This document shows positions 1-4,890 of a stretch of 13,470 nucleotides of DNA, piece after piece. Source of the stretch: Bacteroidales bacterium (GTDB taxonomy: Bacteria; Bacteroidota; Bacteroidia; Bacteroidales; Bacteroidaceae); contig SFCY01000059.1 of NCBI GenBank assembly GCA_004558865.1, positions 1 through 13,470 of the forward strand, in the 5' to 3' direction. Made by a program: the position numbers and the translations under genes. Position 1 is the stretch's first letter; each line of letters starts with the position of its first letter. Under the pieces are notes generated by a model. That model ran no database searches. It saw nothing but the letters and a program-made list of their open reading frames with translations, and had not been told where the DNA came from.

Positions 1-215
1 ATGTTCCAGCTGGAGGAGAAGATACTTCTTTTAGACATCACCAATGCCTACTTTGAGGGCAGAATGGAAAACTCTGACCTGAGGCGGAAGAGAAGCTATC
101 CAACATCTATCGCATGCTCGGAATCAATCCACATCCGTTGGGGGAAAAAAAATCCGTGGTACACCCAAAGCCACCCTCAAAAAATACCAATACTGAGAAT
201 CAATCAGTTACATGA
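1..215 (+). pseudogene. Remnant of an IS1634-like DDE transposase, internally deleted
   Basis: The first 26 or so codons in frame 1 encode LLLDITNAYFEGRMENSD, close to the LxDxTxxYFEGR signature that precedes the catalytic core in IS1634/IS4-group transposases. After about position 78 the homologous reading continues in frame 3, giving EAEEKLSNIYRMLGI and then a lysine/proline-rich tail that ends at the TGA at 213-215. This resembles the C-terminal end of the same family. The part in between, normally some hundreds of codons with catalytic residues and the GRSKEKR-like motif, is absent, so an internal deletion has joined the two ends out of frame. Frame 1 itself runs on to a stop at 247-249 without further family resemblance. 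The left end is cut by the window edge, so the ATG at position 1 may not be the original start. The family is recognised by motif only. The gene cannot be functional. Confidence 0.7.
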
Positions 216-296
216 GATATATCTGCAATGTGGGTCAATGAATTGCTAATTTGTTTTTGCACCACTAAGTTAAGTGATTTTTTGACATGGCCAAAT

Positions 297-321
297 CCCG
301 AGCAACTTTTTGTTGCTCAGG
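297..321. repeat. Hairpin-forming inverted repeat
   Basis: GAGCAAC at 300-306 and GTTGCTC at 312-318 are perfect complements around a TTTTT loop. One mismatch (299/319) and two more pairs (297-298 with 320-321) extend the stem. There is no T-run after the stem in either direction, so it is not a convincing intrinsic terminator. It lies about 80 bp past the stop of the transposase remnant, so it could belong to the sub-terminal region of the decayed insertion sequence. Confidence 0.5.
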
Positions 322-379
322 ACGTTATAAGATATTAGAGACTATTGTGGTGCGGATATTAGGTTGATTAGAATATGTT

Positions 380-478
380 GAGATTTTCGGCATATTCAAG
401 ATTTGCTCCTTTGAGATTTTCGGCATATTTTACCAGTTAACCTTTGAGATTTTCGGCATTTTTTATTCTTTTTCTTTG
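380..478. repeat. Three direct repeats with exact 33-bp period
   Basis: The 14-base core GAGATTTTCGGCAT occurs at 380-393, 413-426 and 446-459, so the starts are exactly 33 bp apart. Copies 1 and 2 continue identically with ATT. Copies 2 and 3 are also both preceded by CCTTT, giving a conserved block of about 22 bp alternating with about 11 variable bases. On the minus strand each core begins ATGCCGAAAATCTC, and because 33 is a multiple of three the same short peptide (MPKIS) recurs in one frame, with a TAA stop at 432-430 between copies 3 and 2. The spacing is too short and the array too small for CRISPR. The function is unknown. Confidence 0.85.
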
Positions 479-513
479 GTAATTGTGATTTTATAGCCAA
501 ATGGGTCTTCCAT

Positions 514-601
514 CTTCTGTGACAGTCGTCACGCTGTTGTGTGTCAACTGTTCTATTGTTGTGTGTCAGCTGCTCTATTATTGTGTGACAGTTGTCACAC
601 A
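514..601. repeat. Four imperfect repeats with 22-bp period, partly palindromic
   Basis: Units at 514-535, 536-557, 558-579 and 580-601 align without gaps. The middle two share GTTGTGTGTCA, then one variable base, CTG, one variable base, and TCTATT. The outer two contain palindromes centred on GT: GTGACA-GT-CGTCAC at 519-532 with one mismatch, and GTGTGACA-GT-TGTCACAC at 583-600, which is perfect with 8-bp arms. A period of two helical turns plus dyad symmetry is what an operator or iteron array for a dimeric DNA-binding protein would look like. No regulator or replication gene is adjacent, so the role is only suggested. Confidence 0.8.
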
Positions 602-628
602 AGTTGGATTGCCTGTCAATCAATTATG

Positions 629-659
629 CTATCAGCCTAATTTATAGAACCAGCCTATA
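629..659 (+). repeat. Left arm of a 31-bp perfect inverted repeat
   Basis: This 31-bp element begins CTATCAGCCTAATTTAT and ends AACCAGCCTATA. Its exact reverse complement occurs at 13317-13347. Similarity continues outward (left CAATTATG, right-arm complement CGATTATT, two mismatches), giving about 39 bp related overall. It sits just outside the terminator of the acyl-CoA dehydrogenase operon. It is too long to match by chance and is probably a copy of a dispersed genomic repeat. Confidence 0.9.
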
Positions 660-691
660 TCTGTAATATCCGATGAGCCACCTTGAGAGCA

Positions 692-753
692 TAATAAAAA
701 CTAAAAGACCCGCCCCCAACCCCTCCCTTCGTAGGGAGCGGTTGGGGGCGGGT
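692..753 (-). terminator. Intrinsic terminator of the etfB-etfA-acyl-CoA dehydrogenase operon
   Basis: A very GC-rich stem pairs 708-728 with 733-753 around a TCGT loop, with a single C-C mismatch at 722/739. Read on the minus strand, the stem is followed by CTTTTAGTTTTTATTAT (from 707 downwards), a typical U-rich release tract. The plus-strand side has no T-run, so termination is directed at minus-strand transcripts. It lies 26 bp past the stop codon of the acyl-CoA dehydrogenase gene. Confidence 0.92.
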
Positions 754-778
754 TGATGATTGTCAATCGTGAGCGCGC

Positions 779-2500
779 TTAGGCCTCTTCCGAATCGACG
801 GCACGGAAGCCTTCGAGGTCCTCCACATTGAAGCGGTCGATGTAGGCGGCCTTGCCCATGACATCCTCCTCGGCCATGCGCACATACACGTGGGCACTCT
901 TCTTGAAGAGCTCGGGAGCCTTGGAGGCATCCTTCATGATGAGCAGCGACATCACAATCTCGGCCGTCATGTCGTAGAGGCGGCGGCCCAAGAAGTCGTG
1001 CAGCTCCTGATTGCCGGCAGCCTTCACCTTCTCTATGCTCTGCTCGTAGAGTTCTACGAGTTTGGCCACACGGTCATGGAGAGGCTTCATGCAGTCGCAC
1101 ACCTCCTCGGCGAGCATCTCCTTGATGATGCCCAAATAGGTGCCGTTGGTGATATAGCGGATGGCAGCCACCACCTGCAGCTGAGTGGTGCCCTCATAGA
1201 TGGAGAAGATGCGCGCGTCGCGATAGAGACGCTGGCACTTATACTCCATGATGAATCCAGAGCCACCGTGGATGGAGATGGCATCGTAGGCGTTCTGGTT
1301 GGCATACTCAGAGTTCATACCCTTGGCCAGAGGTGTGAAGGCATCGGCCAGACGGCTGTAGGTCTTCATTTCCTTGCGCTCCTCGGGAGTGAGCGTGCGG
1401 TCGCGCGCGATGTCCTCAAGGGCCTTGTAGATGTCGACGTAGCAGGCTGTCTGATAGAGCAGGGAGCGACCAGCATCCAACTTGGCCTTCATGCGCGAGA
1501 GCATGTCGTAGACAGCCGGGAAGCTGATGATCTTCTTGCCGAACTGCACACGCTCCTTGGCGTAGGCAAGCGCCTCGTTGTAGGCTTCCTGCTCCACGCC
1601 CACACTTTGGGCGGCGATGCCCAAACGGGCACCGTTCATCAGGGCCATGACATACTTGATGAGTCCCAGTCGCGTGCTGCCGCAGAGCTCGGCCTTGGCG
1701 TTCTTGAACACAAGCTCGCAGGTGGGCGAACCATGGATGCCAAGCTTGTTCTCGATGTGGCGCACGTCGACCCCGCCGTTCCGCTTGTCGTAGATGAACA
1801 TCGACAGTCCGCGTCCATCCTTAGTGCCCTCCTCAGAGCGGGCAAGGACAAGGTGGATGTCGGAGTCGCCATTGGTGATGAACCGCTTCACGCCATTCAG
1901 CCGCCACGTGCCATCCTCATCCTGCGTGGCCTTGAGCATCACGCGCTGGAGGTCGGAACCGGCATCCGGCTCGGTGAGGTCCATGCTCATGGTCTCGCCG
2001 GCGCACACACGGGGAATGTACTTTTGACGCTGCTCCTCTGAGCCAAACTCATAGAGCGTGTCGATGCAGCTCTGCAGGCTCCACACGTTTTGGAAACCGG
2101 CATCGGCAGCCGAAACCACCTCTGAAAGCATGGAGAACACGCTATTGGGAACATTGAGGCCACCATAGCGGCGCGGCATGGAGATGCCCCAAAGGCCGGC
2201 CTTGCGCGTGGCGTCGAGGTTCTCGTAAGTCTTGGAGGCATACTTCATGCGTCCATCCTCAAGATGCGGCCCCTCAAGGTCGACGCTCTCCGAGTTGGGC
2301 TCAATGACGTTGGCGGCCACATCGCCCGTGATCTCAAGCATACGCTTGTAGTTCTCGATGGCGTCCTCGAAGTTGACGGGAGCTTCGGGAAATTCCTTGG
2401 CGTCGGCGTAGTCCTTTTCTTTCAAATCTACGATTCGCTTCATCAACGGATGATTGAGATAGAATCCAATCTCCGGATGGTCGGTATAATAATTTGCCAT
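779..2500 (-). CDS. Acyl-CoA dehydrogenase family protein with C-terminal extension
   Basis: FAD-dependent acyl-CoA dehydrogenase of 573 residues. It interconverts a saturated acyl-CoA and its 2,3-enoyl-CoA in the cytoplasm and exchanges electrons with the EtfAB encoded just upstream. The N-terminal helical part is followed by the FAD-contact segment SMDLTEPDAGSD (172-183) and the beta-domain motif LNGVKRFITNG (201-211). The C-terminal helical domain carries GARLGIAAQSVG (290-301), HGGSGF (411-416) and IYEGTTQLQ (434-442), where E436 aligns with the catalytic base of medium-chain and butyryl-CoA dehydrogenases. Residues from about 450 to the end form a helical extension absent from 380-residue enzymes and similar in placement to the acyl-CoA dehydrogenase C-terminal domain of longer family members. 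I chose the ATG at 2500 (MANYYTDHPEIG) because it follows an A-rich leader; an in-frame ATG at 2575 would add 25 unconvincing residues. It is the last gene of the etf operon. Chain-length preference cannot be read from sequence. Confidence 0.93.
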   Translation of the reverse strand: MANYYTDHPEIGFYLNHPLMKRIVDLKEKDYADAKEFPEAPVNFEDAIENYKRMLEITGDVAANVIEPNSESVDLEGPHLEDGRMKYASKTYENLDATRKAGLWGISMPRRYGGLNVPNSVFSMLSEVVSAADAGFQNVWSLQSCIDTLYEFGSEEQRQKYIPRVCAGETMSMDLTEPDAGSDLQRVMLKATQDEDGTWRLNGVKRFITNGDSDIHLVLARSEEGTKDGRGLSMFIYDKRNGGVDVRHIENKLGIHGSPTCELVFKNAKAELCGSTRLGLIKYVMALMNGARLGIAAQSVGVEQEAYNEALAYAKERVQFGKKIISFPAVYDMLSRMKAKLDAGRSLLYQTACYVDIYKALEDIARDRTLTPEERKEMKTYSRLADAFTPLAKGMNSEYANQNAYDAISIHGGSGFIMEYKCQRLYRDARIFSIYEGTTQLQVVAAIRYITNGTYLGIIKEMLAEEVCDCMKPLHDRVAKLVELYEQSIEKVKAAGNQELHDFLGRRLYDMTAEIVMSLLIMKDASKAPELFKKSAHVYVRMAEEDVMGKAAYIDRFNVEDLEGFRAVDSEEA

Positions 2501-2523
2501 TTCGTGTTCGTTGTTTGTAAGGT

Positions 2524-2583
2524 GTTGGGGAATCGAATGAGCGAAAGCGGGAAAAGCCACTCTGGCAGCCTCCACTCCCCAAC
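2524..2583. repeat. Inverted repeat bounding the etfA-acyl-CoA dehydrogenase spacer
   Basis: GTTGGGGA at 2524-2531 and TCCCCAAC at 2576-2583 are perfect 8-bp complements. They enclose 44 bases that also hold a short GCCA/TGGC stem (2556-2559 with 2563-2566). In the mRNA this would fold just before the start of the dehydrogenase gene. No T-run follows, so a full terminator is unlikely. It could tune expression or be a small inserted repeat. Confidence 0.55.
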
Positions 2584-2594
2584 GGTCCCTGTGT

Positions 2595-3617
2595 TTATTT
2601 ACTGTTCTTTCTATAATATTTGATCAGCTTCGGCACCACATCCTCCACCGTACCGTTGATGACGTAGTCGGCAATCTTGTTGATGGGGGCTTCGGGATCG
2701 CTGTTGACCGAGATGATGATGCCCGCATCCTGCATGCCAGCGATGTGCTGAATCTGGCCACTGATGCCGCAGGCGATGTAAACCTTGGGATGGACGGTGA
2801 CACCCGTCTGGCCAATCTGCCGGTCGTGGTCCACCCACCCGGCGTCGACGGCTGCACGGCTGGCACCCACCTCGCCGTGGAGCTCCTTGGCCAACTTGAA
2901 CAGCATGTCGAATCCTTCCTTAGATCCCATGCCGTAGCCTCCGGCCACTACGATGGGCGCACCCTTGAGGTTGTTCTTGGCTGCCTCCACGTGGCGGTCG
3001 ATGACCTTCACCACGTAGTCCACCTCGGGCACATACTTGGCCACATCGGGATACACCACTTCGCCCTTGGCCTTGCCCTCATACAGGGCCTTCTGCATCA
3101 CGCCCGAGCGGACAGTGGCCATCTGGGGACGATGGTCGGGGTTGACGATGGTGGCTACGATGTTGCCACCAAAGGCGGGACGAATCTGATAGAGCAGGTT
3201 CTCATAGTGCTTGCCCGTCTTCTTGTCGTCGTAGTCGCCTATTTCCAACTGCGTGCAGTCGGCGGTCAGGCCACTCGTAAGAGAAGAGCTCACACGGGGA
3301 CCCAAGTCTCGGCCGATGACGGTGGCGCCCATCAGGGCTATCTGCGGCTTCTCCTCCTTGAAGAGATTGACGAGGATGTCGGTGTGGGGAGCCGAGGTAT
3401 AGGGGAAGAGTCCCTCTGCGTCGAAGACATAGAGCTTGTCTACGCCGTAGGGAAGAATCTGGTCTTCAACTTTGCCTTTGATGCCTGTTCCGGCAACAAC
3501 GGCCTCAAGGTCCACGCCGAGCTTGTTGGCCAACTTGCGGCCTTTGGTCAGAAGCTCCTGGGAGACTTCCTGCACGGTGGTGCCTTCTATTTCACAATAT
3601 ACAAATACGTTGTTCAT
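2595..3617 (-). CDS. etfA: Electron transfer flavoprotein, alpha subunit
   Basis: Alpha subunit of the cytoplasmic EtfAB heterodimer, 340 residues, which binds the FAD that passes electrons to or from acyl-CoA dehydrogenase. The N-terminal domain (about 1-200) begins NNVFVYCEIEG and includes GRDLGPRVSSSL (102-113). The C-terminal FAD domain shows the family signature in order: GASRAAVDAGW (251-261), RQIGQTG (266-272), YIACGISGQIQH (280-291) and NSDPEAPI (305-312). The start is the ATG at 3617: it gives the family's usual N terminus and follows an A-rich leader. The frame stays open upstream to an ATG at 3731, but those 38 residues do not resemble the family. It lies 180 bp after etfB and 94 bp before the acyl-CoA dehydrogenase gene, on the same strand and with no terminator between them, so co-transcription is likely. 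Length and motifs are complete. Confidence 0.96.
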   Translation of the reverse strand: MNNVFVYCEIEGTTVQEVSQELLTKGRKLANKLGVDLEAVVAGTGIKGKVEDQILPYGVDKLYVFDAEGLFPYTSAPHTDILVNLFKEEKPQIALMGATVIGRDLGPRVSSSLTSGLTADCTQLEIGDYDDKKTGKHYENLLYQIRPAFGGNIVATIVNPDHRPQMATVRSGVMQKALYEGKAKGEVVYPDVAKYVPEVDYVVKVIDRHVEAAKNNLKGAPIVVAGGYGMGSKEGFDMLFKLAKELHGEVGASRAAVDAGWVDHDRQIGQTGVTVHPKVYIACGISGQIQHIAGMQDAGIIISVNSDPEAPINKIADYVINGTVEDVVPKLIKYYRKNSK

Positions 3618-3629
3618 ATTTCTTGTTGT

Positions 3630-3737
3630 TAGGAGATCCGCTTGCCGACCCATTGGAAGAATGGAGAAGGAGTTTGGGGAAACGGCCTCGCTCGCCCTCA
3701 CCTTGCCAACGCAGCCCAACCAGGCTGGCATCTCCTA
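3630..3737. repeat. Inverted-repeat-bounded insert in the etfB-etfA spacer
   Basis: TAGGAGAT at 3630-3637 and ATCTCCTA at 3730-3737 are perfect 8-bp complements bounding 108 bp. Inside are a small stem CCATT/AATGG (3650-3654 with 3660-3664) and a TTTGGGGAAACGG stretch that recalls TTGGGGAATCG in the other operon spacer at 2525-2534. The segment accounts for most of the unusually long gap between etfB and etfA. It may be a folded mRNA element or a small non-autonomous insertion. Confidence 0.5.
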
Positions 3738-3797
3738 TGATTATTATATAATGGTAAGCCCTCGCTGTGCGGGAGGGTTGGATGGCGGCGATGGGAA

Positions 3798-4667
3798 TCA
3801 GCCGATGATCTTCTCGTCGAGGAGTTCCGTGACAAGAGCCTCCACGTCAGCGTCGGAGCTGGTGAGCGTCTTGCTCTCCTTGGCCTGGAAGACGATGTTC
3901 TGCACGGCCTTCACCTTGGTGGGCGAGCCGGAGAGTCCACACTGCTCGGGGTCGCCGTCGACATCGGCCACGCTCCACTGGTTGAGTGTGAGATAGGGAC
4001 GCTCCTCATAGAGCTTCGTCCAAGGCTCGTCGCCCTTGCGCTCCATGGGGCAGGTGGCGTATTTGTATTTCATCACGAGTTTGGCGTTGCACGGACGGCA
4101 GGGGGCGGCGCTTCCGTTGACCGTAATCACCACAGGCAGGGGAGCCTCCACGGTCTCCACACCTCCGTCGATATGGCGGCGGATGGTGGCCACGCCATTT
4201 TCTATCTTGAGGATCTCCTCAGCGTATGTCACCTGGTTGAGGCCCAACTTCTGAGCGACCTGCGGGCCCACCTGTGCGGTATCTCCATCAATGGCCTGAC
4301 GACCGCCGATGACGATGTCCACATCGCCAATCTTCTTGATGGCAGTGGCGAGGGCATAGGAAGTGGCCAAGGTGTCGGCACCAGCGAAGAGGCGGTCGGT
4401 GAGCAGCCATCCGGTGTCGGCTCCACGGTAGAGCCCCTGACGGATGATCTCACCAGCGCGGGGAGGACCCATCGTGAGCACGCCAACGGTGCTGCCGGGG
4501 TTCTGCTCCTTGAGCCGCAAAGCCTGCTCCAAGGCATTCAAATCTTCGGGGTTGAAGATGGCGGGCAGCGCGGCGCGGTTGACCGTGCCTTCTGCTGTCA
4601 TTGCATCCTTGCCCACGTTGCGGGTGTCGGGTACCTGCTTGGCAAGTACAACAATTTTCAAACTCAT
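3798..4667 (-). CDS. etfB: Electron transfer flavoprotein, beta subunit
   Basis: Beta subunit of EtfAB, 289 residues, slightly longer than the usual 250-265. It starts MSLKIVVLAKQVPDT, the typical EtfB N terminus, and has VLTMGPP (63-69) and GADT (82-85 and 96-99). The nucleotide-binding loop GGRQAIDGDTAQVGP (121-135) is the form known from NAD-linked, electron-bifurcating Etfs rather than the AMP-binding GKQAIDDD form of mitochondrial-type Etfs. That points to NAD(H) exchange at this subunit, but it remains an inference. GLSGSPTKVKAV (244-255) is also conserved in the family. An unusual CRPC (190-193) with C206 and C243 replaces the common PRYPS-like segment. It is the first gene of the operon. 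The promoter lies about 40 bp upstream, and the A/T-rich leader has no Shine-Dalgarno sequence. Confidence 0.96.
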   Translation of the reverse strand: MSLKIVVLAKQVPDTRNVGKDAMTAEGTVNRAALPAIFNPEDLNALEQALRLKEQNPGSTVGVLTMGPPRAGEIIRQGLYRGADTGWLLTDRLFAGADTLATSYALATAIKKIGDVDIVIGGRQAIDGDTAQVGPQVAQKLGLNQVTYAEEILKIENGVATIRRHIDGGVETVEAPLPVVITVNGSAAPCRPCNAKLVMKYKYATCPMERKGDEPWTKLYEERPYLTLNQWSVADVDGDPEQCGLSGSPTKVKAVQNIVFQAKESKTLTSSDADVEALVTELLDEKIIG

Positions 4668-4704
4668 AATTAGTATTTTGATTTATTATCCAATCCTTAC
4701 AAAA

Positions 4705-4742
4705 TCGGTGCAAAATTACTAACTTTTTAATTGCTACACAAA
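4705..4742 (-). promoter_or_regulatory. Bacteroidota-type promoter for the etf operon
   Basis: On the minus strand, TTTG (complement of 4739-4742) is followed after 20 bases by TAATTTTG (complement of 4711-4718). This matches the -33 TTTG and -7 TAnnTTTG boxes of the primary sigma factor in Bacteroides and relatives, with spacing within one base of the usual 19. A transcript would begin near 4704-4706, leaving a leader of about 40 nt before etfB. The start site itself is inferred. Confidence 0.65.
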
Positions 4743-4813
4743 TAATTGCACTTAAAAAAGCATTTTGTGCAGTCTGCTTTGCACAAAAGCATTCGATTGT
4801 GCAAGTCCGGCAG

Positions 4814-4866
4814 CTTAAACAAAAGCCACCGTGGGGTCCATGGATTCCATGGACCCCACGGTGGCT
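4814..4866 (-). terminator. Intrinsic terminator of the ruvA-sprA unit
   Basis: Bases 4824-4843 and 4847-4866 form a perfect 20-bp stem with an ATT loop; the tip is GGTCCATGG-ATT-CCATGGACC. On the minus strand the stem is followed by TTTTGTTTAAG. It lies 24 bp past the sprA stop codon and separates sprA from the etf promoter. The plus-strand side lacks a T-run, so it acts on minus-strand transcripts. Confidence 0.92.
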
Positions 4867-4890
4867 GTCGGCCATGAACCCTCATGGGGG

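Larger units (their letters stand above)
216..690. other. AT-rich intergenic region with repeat arrays
   Basis: This stretch of about 475 bp lies between the transposase remnant and the terminator of the acyl-CoA dehydrogenase operon. It is clearly richer in A and T than the genes to its right, and I find no credible gene in either strand. It contains, in order, a hairpin at 297-321, three 33-bp-spaced repeats at 380-478, four 22-bp-spaced repeats at 514-601 and a 31-bp element at 629-659 that recurs inverted at the other end of the window. No Bacteroidota-type -7 box (TAnnTTTG) is present on either strand. The layout suggests an accessory insertion site or degenerate mobile DNA, but no known element boundary can be defined. 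Confidence 0.75.

Noticed and set aside
297..321. Intrinsic terminator for the transposase remnant
   Set aside because: The stem is real, but the T-run is in the loop and not after the stem in either direction.
380..601. Possible CRISPR array
   Set aside because: Periods of 33 and 22 bp leave spacers of about 11 bp or none, there are only three or four units, and no cas genes are present.
396..623. 75-codon minus-strand frame with repeated CRKSQR
   Set aside because: The repeated peptide is just the 33-bp DNA repeat read in phase, and the rest runs through the 22-bp array. There is no promoter or family resemblance, so the DNA repeat is the better explanation.
890..2041. 383-codon open frame antisense to the acyl-CoA dehydrogenase
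   Set aside because: The dehydrogenase has every family motif, while this frame has none and is rich in H, L, V, G and A, as shadow frames are.
2501..2575. Longer N terminus for the acyl-CoA dehydrogenase from an ATG at 2575
   Set aside because: The 25 extra residues overlap the spacer inverted repeat and do not resemble the family; the ATG at 2500 follows an A-rich leader.
3759..3777. Attenuator hairpin after etfB (CCCTC/GAGGG)
   Set aside because: Only five contiguous pairs and no U-tract on the minus strand; downstream etfA must be expressed with etfB.
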